Made by a program: the position numbers and the translations under genes. Below are positions 1-7,463 of a stretch of 32,296 nt of DNA, one piece after another. Position 1 is the first letter of the stretch, and each line of letters starts with the position of its first letter. The DNA comes from an uncultured Stomatobaculum sp. (lineage in GTDB: Bacteria; Bacillota; Clostridia; Lachnospirales; Lachnospiraceae), in contig NZ_CALEYG010000044.1 in assembly GCF_937924975.1 (NCBI RefSeq), forward strand, positions 1-32,296. The letters run 5' to 3'. The notes under the pieces were generated by a model. It was not told where the DNA came from and did no database searches. It worked only from the letters and a program-made list of their open reading frames with translations.

Positions 1-1234
1 AGATTGTACAGTTCAACGAGGAAGTTATCAAGGGGCAGCTGAAAGAACTGGTCCGTGGTAGTGTCGAGGAGACTTTGAATGAGCTCCTGGAAAAAGAAGC
101 CGAAACGCTTACACAAGTGGCTCGTTATGAGCGTAATGAAGCGCGCCAGGGTTATCGAAGCGGACACTATGATCGAAAGCTTACAACGACTTCCGGCGAT
201 GTTACGCTACACATGCCGCGTTTAAAGGGAATTCCTTATGAGACTGCTATCATTGAACGCTATCACCGTCGTGAAAGTAGTGTTGAAGAGGCTCTTATCG
301 AGATGTATCTGGCAGGTGTGTCTGTCCGTCGAGTTGAGGATATCACAGAGGCACTCTGGGGAACTAAAGTCTCTCCGGGAACAATCAGCGAGCTGAATGA
401 GAAAGCCTATGCTCGCATCGAAGTATGGAGAAGCCGACCTTTGACAGGGAAAGAATACCCATACGTCTACGTCGATGGAATCTATCTTCGTCGCAACTGG
501 GGCGGTGAATACGAAAATGTGGCAATTCTAGTTGCAATTGCAGTCAATCAAGATGGTTTTCGTGAAGTCATTGGTGCTACTGAGGGAAAGAAGGAGGACA
601 AATCCAGCTGGGTCAACTTTTTTCAGTGGCTGCGCGAAAGAGATTTAACTGGCGTAAAACTCATTGTCGGAGACAAGTGCCTTGGAATGCTGGAAGCTGT
701 AGGTGAAGTGTTTCCGGGGGCCAAGTATCAGCGTTGTACAGTCCATTTTTATCGCAACATTTTCTCAGCTGTCCCGAGATCTAAGGTAAGGCTTGTGGCA
801 AAGATGTTGAAAGCAATTCATGCACAAGAGAGTAAAAAGGCTGCTCGAGAAAAGGCCACAGCCATAGTCGCTGAACTCCAGGGGGTGAAACTAAAAGAAG
901 CCGCCAAGAAGGTCTCAGAGAGCATTGACGAGACTTTGACCTACTACGATTTTCCCAGTGAGCATTGGATGAAGATACGCACAAATAATACGATTGAGCG
1001 TCTGAATCGCGAGATTCGGCGTAGAACCCGTGTTGTAGGCACATTTCCGGATGGAAACTCAGCGTTAATGCTGGTTTGTGCCCGGCTTCGTTATGTTGCG
1101 GGAATCCAGTGGGGAAATAAGAAATATATGAATATGAAGCACCTAGAGGTGAATGAAGAAAACACCTCCGTTGCAGGCTGACTTCATTTAATCAGAGGAT
1201 GCAAACTAATTTGCGCATAAATCTTGACGGTACC
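1..1234 (+). mobile_element. IS256-family insertion sequence, left part cut by window edge
   Basis: The element is defined by its transposase and by sequence after the transposase stop (about 1201-1234) that resembles an IS256-type terminal repeat, ending near TTGACGGTACC. Beyond this point the reading frame changes character to the tail of an unrelated protein, so the right boundary is placed near 1234, uncertain by about 10 bases. The left end and the target-site duplication lie outside the window, so the insertion cannot be proven from both sides. Confidence 0.75.
3..1181 (+). CDS. IS256-family (Mutator-type) transposase, 5' end missing
   Basis: This is a DDE transposase that moves the surrounding insertion sequence by cutting and joining DNA. 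The reading frame is open from the window edge (IVQFNEEVIKGQ...), so the true start lies upstream; the TTG at 75 is internal. The three acidic positions are visible in the usual contexts: YVDGIYLRR (first Asp), LIVGDKCLG (second Asp) followed by the family hallmark CTVHFYRN, and NTIERLNREIRRR (Glu). About 392 residues are visible, close to the usual ~400, so only a short N-terminal piece is missing. No frameshift is seen, so the protein could be active. The family call is very secure. Confidence 0.95.
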   Translation: MVQFNEEVIKGQLKELVRGSVEETLNELLEKEAETLTQVARYERNEARQGYRSGHYDRKLTTTSGDVTLHMPRLKGIPYETAIIERYHRRESSVEEALIEMYLAGVSVRRVEDITEALWGTKVSPGTISELNEKAYARIEVWRSRPLTGKEYPYVYVDGIYLRRNWGGEYENVAILVAIAVNQDGFREVIGATEGKKEDKSSWVNFFQWLRERDLTGVKLIVGDKCLGMLEAVGEVFPGAKYQRCTVHFYRNIFSAVPRSKVRLVAKMLKAIHAQESKKAAREKATAIVAELQGVKLKEAAKKVSESIDETLTYYDFPSEHWMKIRTNNTIERLNREIRRRTRVVGTFPDGNSALMLVCARLRYVAGIQWGNKKYMNMKHLEVNEENTSVAG

Positions 1235-1456
1235 CATAGCCATAACCTAAACCACTATTTTCTCTGCAGGGTAAAGTCCTTCGGCGAGACCAAGCTCACC
1301 CGGGATGAAGAAGAGGAGTTTCATCTGAAGAAAATGAAACTTCGCTATGAGGAGGCTTTGGCAGCGTACGAGGCAGGACTGGACAGCCGTCTCGGTAGAC
1401 TGCTCGCAAAAAGGGAGCTTCCCGTATTGAAACGGGCCAAAACGCTTCTGGGCTGA
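1235..1456 (+). pseudogene. NUDIX hydrolase, C-terminal remnant cut by IS256
   Basis: About 73 residues remain in a frame with no start of its own, because its upstream part is IS sequence. The peptide HYFLCRVKSFGETKLTRDEE, followed by a Glu-rich amphipathic helix (LRYEEALAAYEAG) and KRELPVLKRAKTLL, matches the C-terminal third of NUDIX pyrophosphohydrolases, where a YYFL-C strand is followed by a helix and an R-D-L-x-I-L-x-x-A ending. The catalytic NUDIX box would have been in the lost N-terminal part. An ATG at 1199 lies inside the IS end and would give a chimeric 85-residue protein, which is unlikely to be functional. The family call is by pattern and moderately sure. Confidence 0.55.
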
Positions 1457-1490
1457 CGGTTCCGTTTATTTTGCTGTGCATGAAATATGA

Positions 1491-1531
1491 GACAGGTCGG
1501 GAATACATACACCGTATATTCCCGACTTGTC
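1491..1531. terminator. Hairpin terminator between converging genes
   Basis: The arms 1491-1505 and 1517-1531 are 15-base complements with a single G-T pair and an 11-base loop. A T-rich tract follows on the plus strand, so it ends transcription from the NUDIX/IS side. The T-tract on the minus-strand side is poor. Confidence 0.75.
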
Positions 1532-1539
1532 TTGTTTAT

Positions 1540-1908
1540 TTATTTGAGAATCCCGCTTCCGTAGAGTATGCAGTAGAGCAAAAAGAGTAGCAGAAAATAT
1601 TTCCAAGAATTTCTCACGAGATAGATGGTGAATTGCTCTAGGCGATATGTGCGCGGATACAAATCTTTCCACTGTTCGCTGGTATGATAATTCTTGGTGA
1701 ACTTGCCGGTGAACCACTTGTCTTTGTCGAACAGCCAAGTGATTAAACCGGTGGCAAGCATAGGAACAAAGAGCCACTGTTCCATAAAGTGAATCGGGCG
1801 CGCCAAGAACTTGAGGGGGATCAGTGAAATACACCAGCAGAAGTACATGCAGCAAATACTCATGAGGCTCACGAAATAAACACGAGATAAGATACGGTTT
1901 CTTGACAT
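1540..1908 (-). CDS. Small hypothetical membrane protein
   Basis: A 122-residue protein I do not recognise. The start at 1908 is chosen because AAAGGAG sits just upstream; a longer open frame upstream of it has no such support. Three hydrophobic stretches are visible: VYFVSLMSICCMYFCWC (about residues 10-30), WLFVPMLATGLITWLF (about 45-62) and YFLLLFLLYCILYG near the C terminus. Between the last two is a charged loop (DKDKWFTGKFTKNYHTSEQW). The first segment contains three cysteines. It is divergent from the Rrf2 gene, with about 250 bases between them, and could share its regulation. No function is assigned. Confidence 0.7.
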   Translation of the reverse strand: MSRNRILSRVYFVSLMSICCMYFCWCISLIPLKFLARPIHFMEQWLFVPMLATGLITWLFDKDKWFTGKFTKNYHTSEQWKDLYPRTYRLEQFTIYLVRNSWKYFLLLFLLYCILYGSGILK

Positions 1909-2098
1909 GCTTTGCTCCTTTCTGAGACTTCGGGTTGTCCGGTAGAAAATGAATGTAACGGCCCACTTATCTGTATTTATTGTAACCCCTATTGCAAAAA
2001 AAAATAGGGAGAAATAGAGGGGGTTTCTTACAAAAGTCGTAAGTTTCGGTAAGAAGTTTGAGGAAGCGCCTGCGCAGTTTTGCGAGACTCTGTAAAGA

Positions 2099-2127
2099 TT
2101 GTGTTTACAGCTTAGCTGCGTTAAAAT
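2099..2127 (+). promoter_or_regulatory. Possible sigma-A promoter of the Rrf2 gene
   Basis: TTGTGT at 2099-2104 and TAAAAT at 2122-2127 are 17 bases apart, 33 bases before the Rrf2 start. The -35 match is modest. Upstream in the same divergent intergenic region, CCCTATT (1987-1993) and AATAGGG (2003-2009) form a short inverted repeat whose role is unknown. Confidence 0.4.
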
Positions 2128-2160
2128 AAGAGATATGATTTCAGACGCAAAGGAGTAGCC

Positions 2161-2616
2161 ATGCAAATATCCAGTCGTTTCAGCATTGCCCTTCACATTT
2201 TCGCCTGTGTGGATGCATTTCAGGCGACCCACAAAATGACCAGCGACTTTCTGGCGAGCAGCATACAGACAAACCCGGTCATCATTCGGAATATTCTGTC
2301 GCAGCTTCGGCGCGCGGGGCTTGTTCGCATTGCGCGCGGCACAGGCGGCATCACCCTCGAGAGAGAACTGAAGGATATTTCCTTCTACGATGTCTATGCG
2401 GCCATTGAGCCGGTGGAGCGCGGGGCGCTGTTTCGCTTCCACGAGAATCCGAACCCGAACTGTCCGGTCGGCAAGAACATTCATAAGATACTGGATCATA
2501 AGTTCGCCGATATTCAGAGCGCCATGGAGGCAGAAATGCGGAAGTATACGCTTGAAGACATCCACCAGGATTTGCTGCGTCTCAATGCCATGCAGGAGGT
2601 AAGTCAGTCTGTCTGA
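2161..2616 (+). CDS. Rrf2-family transcriptional regulator
   Basis: A 151-residue winged-helix DNA-binding protein. The N terminus (MQISSRFSIALHIFA) and the recognition region (SSIQTNPVIIRNILSQLRRAGLV, then RGTGGITLER as the wing) are typical of Rrf2 proteins. The effector region has NPNPNCPVGKNIH with only one cysteine, instead of the three-Cys cluster that holds Fe-S in IscR and NsrR. This resembles YwnA-type members, which may sense through a single thiol or not bind iron-sulfur at all. AAAGGAG lies 7 bases before the ATG. Neighbours are a divergent membrane protein and a downstream PanE-like reductase; its targets are unknown, and autoregulation of the divergent region is plausible. Confidence 0.9.
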   Translation: MQISSRFSIALHIFACVDAFQATHKMTSDFLASSIQTNPVIIRNILSQLRRAGLVRIARGTGGITLERELKDISFYDVYAAIEPVERGALFRFHENPNPNCPVGKNIHKILDHKFADIQSAMEAEMRKYTLEDIHQDLLRLNAMQEVSQSV

Positions 2617-2767
2617 GCTATGAGTTTTTTGATATCTTTTAGTTAGAGACAGTGATAACGAGTTCGGCAAAGACTGCAGAGGTTTTATTTTCCTGCAGGG
2701 CGGACTTCCGATGATCGAGCTTGTTAAATGCTGCCGGGGCGTATCCCGGAAAGAAGGGAGGAAACAC

Positions 2768-3688
2768 ATGTTAAAGTATTTGATAATCGGCGCGGGCGGG
2801 GTCGGCGGCACGCTCGGCGCTTATCTGCTTCGCGCGGGAATTCCGGTGAGCTTTCTGGCGCACGGTAAGACCTTGGAAGCACTCAAAAAGAAGGGGCTCA
2901 CGCTGGTAAAAGACAGCGGCGAGGAGACATTTTCACCGGTCGCTGCGTTTGATGAGGCGAGTTACAACGAGACACCGGATGTCATCTTCCTCGCGCTGAA
3001 GTCTTATTCGATTGACAGCGTCCTGCCGTTTCTGGAGCGCGTCGCCACGGAGCACACGGTCATCATCCCGCTCTGCAATGTCTTCGGGACGGGAGAGAAG
3101 TTACAGAAAAAGTTGGAGAAGCCGCTGGTCACGGACGGCTGTATTTATGTGATGGGCAATGTCGAGGAAGCGGGCAGAATCCGGCAACTCGGCAACTTAA
3201 TGCGTGTGGTCTACGGCGTCCGGAAGCCGGAGGAGGCGCGCCCGGTCCTCGATGAAGTGAAAACGGAGCTCACGCGGGCGGGTGTCGAAGCCGTGCTGAG
3301 TGACAACATTCGCCGCGACTGCATGAAGAAATTCGCCTACCTCTCGCCGCACGGTGCGGTCGGCACTTACTTCTATATCGCAGCGGCACATTTGCAGCGC
3401 GAGGGTGAGTACCGGAACTTTTACCGCGGTCTGGTGCGCGAGGTATTGACGATTGCGGAGAAGATGGGCATCGCCATGGACGGCTACAGCGAGGCGGACA
3501 GCCTTAAGGTGGTGGACGGACTTGCGTCCGAGATGACCACCTCGTTTCAGAAGGATGTCGCGGACATGAGAAAGTCCGAAGTCGACGGGCTCATCTATGA
3601 GGTGCAGCGCCTCGGCGCGGCATACGGTGTCCCGACACCGTATTACGACGAGGTAATTGAGGCGCTCCGCTCGCGCGGCTTGGAGTGA
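2768..3688 (+). CDS. PanE/ApbA-family ketopantoate reductase-like oxidoreductase
   Basis: A 306-residue NADPH-dependent reductase. The N terminus YLIIGAGGVGGTLGAYLLRAG is a Rossmann nucleotide-binding motif of ketopantoate reductases. FLALKSYSIDSVLPFLE, the PLCNVFGTGEKL region and the helical C-terminal part fit the ApbA domains. Family members reduce 2-dehydropantoate in pantothenate synthesis, but many paralogues act on other 2-oxo acids, and the typical ALKS-Y plus C-terminal NxxK/S catalytic set cannot be confirmed by eye. The start at 2768 is preferred over the ATG at 2711 because GGGAGG lies 6 bases before it. The next gene starts 3 bases after its stop, so the two are probably cotranscribed. 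Confidence 0.8.
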   Translation: MLKYLIIGAGGVGGTLGAYLLRAGIPVSFLAHGKTLEALKKKGLTLVKDSGEETFSPVAAFDEASYNETPDVIFLALKSYSIDSVLPFLERVATEHTVIIPLCNVFGTGEKLQKKLEKPLVTDGCIYVMGNVEEAGRIRQLGNLMRVVYGVRKPEEARPVLDEVKTELTRAGVEAVLSDNIRRDCMKKFAYLSPHGAVGTYFYIAAAHLQREGEYRNFYRGLVREVLTIAEKMGIAMDGYSEADSLKVVDGLASEMTTSFQKDVADMRKSEVDGLIYEVQRLGAAYGVPTPYYDEVIEALRSRGLE

Positions 3689-3691
3689 GGC

Positions 3692-4621
3692 ATGGGAAGC
3701 TGGGAAAGGAAAAATACAATCTGGCAGTATCGCGAGAACGGCGAACTTGTCACGGGCTGGAAAGAGATCGACGGAAAGTGGTACTACTTCGGAAGCAACG
3801 GCAGCATGCAGCTCGGCTGGCAAAAAATCAAAGAGCGCTGGTACTATTTGAAGCAGGAGAGCGATCGTAAGGCGGGTGAGGCGAAAAATGCCTACGGCTT
3901 CATGCTGACCGGCTGGCAGCAGTTGAAGGGCAAGTGGTACTTTTTCCATGAGGACGGCAGCATGGCGGTCTATGAATGGGTCAAGGACAAGGGCAAGTGG
4001 TACTTTCTCCGCAGCAACGGCGAGATGGCGCGAAATCAGATGCGCTCCTACAAGGGGAAGAGCTACTATTTCAAAGCAGACGGCAGTATGGCGATCTCCG
4101 AAGCCGTGTCCTGGAACGGCGAGCGCTATCGGGCGGATCAGGACGGCGTGTGTCTCGAGGAGAGACCCGCGCCGGGCGGTCATAATGTGAGCCGCTTGCA
4201 TCCGCGCTTAAAGCGCCTCCAGAAAAAATTGATCGCGCAGTGTGCGGCGCGCGGCTTGCCGATTCGCGTCACGCAGGAAGTACGCACTGCGGAAGAGCAG
4301 GATGCGCTCTACGCGCTCGGAAGGACGGCGGGCGGTAGCATAGTGACGAATGCGCGCGGCTCTTCTTATTCGTCACACCACCAGTGGGGCACGGCCTTTG
4401 ACTTCTGCCGGGACGACGGCAAGCCGCCCTACGAGGATGGCGACCGCTTTTTTGAAAAGGTCGGTGCCATGGGCAAGGCGCTCGGGCTCGAGTGGGGCGG
4501 CGACTGGAAATCGATTGTGGATAAACCGCATTTTCAGTTGCCCGACTGGGGCAGCGGGACGGCAAAGTTAAAAGAGCTCTATGTCTCGCCGGATCGCTTT
4601 GAAAAGACTTGGGAAACTTGA
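3692..4621 (+). CDS. Choline-binding-repeat protein with M15 peptidase (CwlK/VanY-like) domain
   Basis: A 309-residue peptidoglycan-directed protein. Residues about 20-155 hold five degenerate cell-wall-binding repeats (GWKEIDGKWYYFGSNGSMQ, GWQQLKGKWYFFHEDGSM, KGKWYFLRSNGEM and others), aromatic-rich units that bind choline or wall polymers. Residues about 165-300 form an M15 peptidase: SHHQWGTAFDF supplies a zinc His and Asp in S-x-H-x-x-G-x-A-x-D, and DKPHFQL supplies the second zinc His. Such enzymes cleave stem-peptide bonds (L-Ala-D-Glu or D-Ala-D-Ala). Odd points are that the domain order is repeats first and that no signal peptide is visible. The GGAG ribosome site lies in the end of the upstream gene. 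Confidence 0.85.
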   Translation: MGSWERKNTIWQYRENGELVTGWKEIDGKWYYFGSNGSMQLGWQKIKERWYYLKQESDRKAGEAKNAYGFMLTGWQQLKGKWYFFHEDGSMAVYEWVKDKGKWYFLRSNGEMARNQMRSYKGKSYYFKADGSMAISEAVSWNGERYRADQDGVCLEERPAPGGHNVSRLHPRLKRLQKKLIAQCAARGLPIRVTQEVRTAEEQDALYALGRTAGGSIVTNARGSSYSSHHQWGTAFDFCRDDGKPPYEDGDRFFEKVGAMGKALGLEWGGDWKSIVDKPHFQLPDWGSGTAKLKELYVSPDRFEKTWET

Positions 4622-4643
4622 ATTTTGCTTTGAGGGAACATAC

Positions 4644-5237
4644 ATGAATCAGAATTTGACAGAAGCTTTGAAACGTTGCCCGGAGGCTGCCGCGGCACTT
4701 GAAAAATTGAAGGCGGGCAATGCGCGTTTTGTGGCGGGAAAAACACAGGAGCTGCCGTGCGACAGCGCGCGCCGGGAGAGCCTTGCGCGCGAGGGACAGT
4801 ATCCCTACGCGTTTTTGCTGACCTGTTCGGATTCGCGCGTCGTGCCGGAATTTATTTTCTCGGCGGGACTCGGCGAGCTCTTTGTGACGCGCGCGGCGGG
4901 CAATGTGCTTGGCACTTCGATACTCGCCTCGGCGCAGTACGCGGCGCAGGATCTCGGCGCGAAGCTCTTTGTGGTGCTCGGGCACAGTCAGTGCGGCGGT
5001 GTGAAGGCGACGCTCTCCGGCGAAGAGCTCTCGGGCGCACTCGCGCACATGGGACAGCGGATTCGCGCCGGTATCGGGCGGGAGACCGACTACCTGCGCG
5101 CCGTCGAGCTGAATGCGAGAGCCGAGGCGGCCGATCTTGCGGCGCGGCTTCTCGAATACTGTCCCGAGCAGAAGCTCGTTGTAGTTCCGGCAGTCTATGA
5201 CATCGAGACCGGCAGCGTGCGCTTTCTGGAAGATTGA
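4644..5237 (+). CDS. Beta-class carbonic anhydrase
   Basis: A 197-residue zinc enzyme that interconverts CO2 and bicarbonate in the cytoplasm. All zinc ligands and the catalytic dyad are visible: C61-S-D63-S-R65, then H114 and C117 in GHSQCGGV. The RAAGN segment after the first motif is also typical. Length fits bacterial beta-CAs. The start at 4644 has GAGGG upstream; an in-frame ATG at 4581 lies within the peptidase gene. It probably ends the short plus-strand operon, since two strong hairpins follow. Confidence 0.93.
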   Translation: MNQNLTEALKRCPEAAAALEKLKAGNARFVAGKTQELPCDSARRESLAREGQYPYAFLLTCSDSRVVPEFIFSAGLGELFVTRAAGNVLGTSILASAQYAAQDLGAKLFVVLGHSQCGGVKATLSGEELSGALAHMGQRIRAGIGRETDYLRAVELNARAEAADLAARLLEYCPEQKLVVVPAVYDIETGSVRFLED

Positions 5238-5266
5238 GCGGTATAGGACAGAAAATAGAAGTTATA

Positions 5267-5310
5267 AAAAACCCCGCAGCGCGAGTCAGAGCAGGCGCTG
5301 CGGGGTTTTT
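5267..5310 (+). terminator. Strong intrinsic terminator after carbonic anhydrase
   Basis: The arms 5267-5282 and 5295-5310 are perfect 16-base complements (AAAAACCCCGCAGCGC and its partner) with a 12-base loop and a T-run inside the right arm. The A-run on the left arm could let it work in both directions. Confidence 0.95.
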
Positions 5311-5336
5311 CTGTTTTCTCGTGCCAATGACGCAAC

Positions 5337-5401
5337 AAAAAAGAATCGACGACAAAGGGGGAGGTCGTCGACTCTTTTTTGATGGCGATATACTCGCCAT
5401 C
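5337..5401. terminator. Second, bidirectional terminator plus short hairpin
   Basis: The arms 5337-5353 and 5364-5380 pair over 17 bases with one mismatch, flanked by six A and six T, so the hairpin can stop the minus-strand ABC operon as well as the plus-strand one. Right behind it GATGGCGA (5381-5388) and TCGCCATC (5394-5401) make a perfect 8-base hairpin with a 5-base loop. Confidence 0.85.
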
Positions 5402-5414
5402 GTGATGCATTGAC

Positions 5415-6188
5415 TCAGATGTTCCGCTTCTTTTCGAGCAGCAGGGCCGAAATCACAAAGTAAGCGGCGGAGAGCAGAAGGCTCACAAGAACCTGGCCGA
5501 GGGCGCGCATGCTGATATAGGAACCCGCAAAGGGGAACAGCATGTAGGAAGAAAACGGCAGGTGCATGAGAATCGTCGTGCTGAGATACATGAGCAGGAG
5601 ATAGAGAACGAGAATCACAAAGCCCGAGCCGCGCTTCCAGTGGAGGAAGGTGGCCTGCAGCACAATCGCAATCACCGCGATGCTCTCAAACTGCAGGAGA
5701 CCGGCGAAGAAAAGGAAGCAAATCTGCAGGACGATCTGGAGCGTCTTCGGCGTGAGCGCAACCTGTACGAGTTCGTTGAGTCTGGCCATGACATCGGGAG
5801 TGAAACCGAATGTCACATGAATAAGGAGCAGGGTGTCTATCGTTGCGAAAGCAACAGCGAGCGCAGTCCAGATGACGGTCTCCATCAGACTGAGAATCCA
5901 CTTCGCGCCGAGAATGGTGAAACTGTTGTGCGGCGTCAGGTAGAGCATGTAGGCTTCCTTGCAGTTCAGCTCGCGCTGCAAGAGAGAGAGGTTTTGCAGA
6001 ATGCTGATAATGGGGGAGAGCATCAGTCCGAGGGACAGAATGAGAATGCTCACGTTCATAGCGAGCGAATCAAAGTCTCTGGTGAAGGCACAGTATAAAA
6101 AGATAGCCTCGCCGATCAGCACGACGGCAAGCAGAAACAGTTTCAGAAAGAGTGTTTTTTTCCACTCGTATTTGATGAGATGCATCAT
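5415..6188 (-). CDS. ABC-2-type transporter permease
   Basis: A 257-residue integral membrane protein. It begins MMHLIKYEWKKTLFLKLF, a cytoplasmic amphipathic start common in ABC-2 permeases. Six hydrophobic segments follow, ending in LVSLLLSAAYFVISALLLEKKRNI. It is the membrane half of the exporter whose ATPase lies directly upstream. The start at 6188 (first of two adjacent ATGs) has AAAGGA about 11 bases before it; upstream codons in the same frame lie within that site. The substrate is unknown; YtrA-linked exporters often respond to cell-envelope antibiotics, but nothing here shows the ligand. Confidence 0.8.
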   Translation of the reverse strand: MMHLIKYEWKKTLFLKLFLLAVVLIGEAIFLYCAFTRDFDSLAMNVSILILSLGLMLSPIISILQNLSLLQRELNCKEAYMLYLTPHNSFTILGAKWILSLMETVIWTALAVAFATIDTLLLIHVTFGFTPDVMARLNELVQVALTPKTLQIVLQICFLFFAGLLQFESIAVIAIVLQATFLHWKRGSGFVILVLYLLLMYLSTTILMHLPFSSYMLFPFAGSYISMRALGQVLVSLLLSAAYFVISALLLEKKRNI

Positions 6189-6233
6189 AGTAGATCGGTT
6201 CCTTTCCTGCCTACAAGGCAAAGCATTACGGGC

Positions 6234-6920
6234 TCAGGCGAGCAGCTGCCGGTACTTCTCGGCGAGCGAGAGTCCTTCTTTGACGCGGAGCTCTTCGACA
6301 TCGAGATCCGCAATCATGTTGCCGTCTTTTACGAAAATAGCCTTTGAGATAAAGCGCTCCATCTCTTCGACGAGGTGGCTCGAGAGCAGCAGTGCCGACT
6401 CATGTCCCGCGCGGGAGATGATGAGATCCATGACCTGGTCGCGCGCAATCAAGTCAATGCCGTTCAACGGCTCGTCGAGCAGGATGACATCCGCCTTCCG
6501 GGACATGGTGACGGCGACCTTCACCTTTGCCATCATGCCCGAGGAGAGACTCTTGGTGCGGAGATTCGGATTCAGCTGAAAGGCGTCCAGAATCTCGCGG
6601 TAGGTCTCCTGCGAAAAGTCCGCGAAGAAGTCGCGGTAGTATTCGCCGACATCTTTAATCTTCATATAGGGATAGAAATAGGGCTCGGTCGACATATAGG
6701 CGATGTGCGCCCGGCTTGCGGCGGAGACCGGTGTTCCGTTCAGGAGTATCTCGCCGCTGTCCGGCAGAATCAGATTGGCAATCAGTTTCATCAGCGTGGT
6801 CTTACCGCTGCCGTTTGCGCCGAGCAAACCGTAAATTTCACCCGGCTCCAGCACACAGCTGAAATCCTGCAGCGCTTTCTTGCCGCCGTAGCTCTTGTTG
6901 ACATGGTTTACTTCCAGCAT
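6234..6920 (-). CDS. ABC transporter ATP-binding protein (exporter type)
   Basis: A 228-residue nucleotide-binding domain that powers the adjacent permease. Walker A is GANGSGKTT (about residues 36-44). The signature helix is LSSGMMAKV, a divergent form of LSGGQ common in YtrB/YhcG-type exporters. Walker B is VILLDEPLNGID, and the switch His is in LSSHLVEEME. The start at 6920 is chosen over 6941 because AAGGAGG lies 7 bases before it. It begins 17 bases after the gntR stop, so the three minus-strand genes form one operon. Confidence 0.93.
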   Translation of the reverse strand: MLEVNHVNKSYGGKKALQDFSCVLEPGEIYGLLGANGSGKTTLMKLIANLILPDSGEILLNGTPVSAASRAHIAYMSTEPYFYPYMKIKDVGEYYRDFFADFSQETYREILDAFQLNPNLRTKSLSSGMMAKVKVAVTMSRKADVILLDEPLNGIDLIARDQVMDLIISRAGHESALLLSSHLVEEMERFISKAIFVKDGNMIADLDVEELRVKEGLSLAEKYRQLLA

Positions 6921-6937
6921 GGAATAACCTCCTTGGT

Positions 6938-7276
6938 TCAAATGAGTGTCCGCATTTCTTCCTCGGTAAAGCCGATTTCGGACATGTCTTTTTTAAAGCG
7001 GGCAATGAAGTCCGCCGCGAGTTCCTTCCGCAGGCTCACATTGACCGCGGCATCTTCTGTCACGAAAGTGCCGAGTCCGCGCTTCGTGAACGCGACACCT
7101 TCGGCCTCGAGAGTCTGGTAGACGCGCGCCGCCGTGTTGGGGTTGATGTGATACTCGAGCGCGAGTTCCCGTCCCGACTTCAGTTTCTCGCCGTTTTTCT
7201 TCCGGCCGGTGACAATCTCTTTTTTGATCTGCAGAACGACCTGCAGATAAATCGGTTGCGATTCGTCGAATTGCAT
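6938..7276 (-). CDS. GntR-family regulator, YtrA subfamily
   Basis: A 112-residue repressor-type protein. QPIYLQVVLQIKKEIVTG starts the winged-helix domain; LKSGRELALEYHINPNTAARVYQTLEAEGV is the GntR helix-turn-helix and KRGLGTFV the wing. The short C-terminal tail with no ligand domain identifies the YtrA subfamily, which usually controls the ABC exporter encoded with it, as here. AAAGGAG precedes the chosen ATG at 7276. Its own promoter at 7318-7346 is the most likely site of autoregulation. Confidence 0.9.
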   Translation of the reverse strand: MQFDESQPIYLQVVLQIKKEIVTGRKKNGEKLKSGRELALEYHINPNTAARVYQTLEAEGVAFTKRGLGTFVTEDAAVNVSLRKELAADFIARFKKDMSEIGFTEEEMRTLI

Positions 7277-7317
7277 CGAAGCTCCTTTCTGCAAGACTGC
7301 ACTTGCGAACTACATAG

Positions 7318-7346
7318 ATAGTACACTAGAAATTCCTGAGTGTCAA
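7318..7346 (-). promoter_or_regulatory. Sigma-A promoter of the gntR-ABC operon
   Basis: On the minus strand TTGACA (7346-7341) and TACTAT (7323-7318) are separated by 17 bases. The sequence around and after the -10 box (TAGTGTACTATCTATGTAG on the minus strand) is where a YtrA-type operator is expected, but no clean dyad is visible. Confidence 0.75.
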
Positions 7347-7374
7347 GAAAATCGGAAAAATATTTGTGTGATAC

Positions 7375-7403
7375 TTGACAGGGTCGGTGGGCAATGCTAT
7401 CAT
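7375..7403 (+). promoter_or_regulatory. Sigma-A promoter of the amino acid ABC importer
   Basis: TTGACA at 7375-7380 and TATCAT at 7398-7403 have a 17-base spacer, 60 bases before the first permease start. It is back to back with the gntR promoter, with 28 bases between the two -35 boxes. Confidence 0.85.
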
Positions 7404-7463
7404 ACGAAAAACCTTCCAAATGAGTAGGAAATAGGGTTTGATAAAAAAGAGAGGAGAGCGCAG

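Noticed and set aside
1540..2811. Minus-strand open frame of 423 codons
   Set aside because: Only the last 122 codons have a ribosome site and protein-like content; the upstream part is antisense to the Rrf2 gene and an intergenic region.
3197..4201. Minus-strand open frame of 334 codons
   Set aside because: It is antisense to the PanE-like and peptidase genes, which have clear family motifs. Long antisense frames are common in GC-rich coding DNA.
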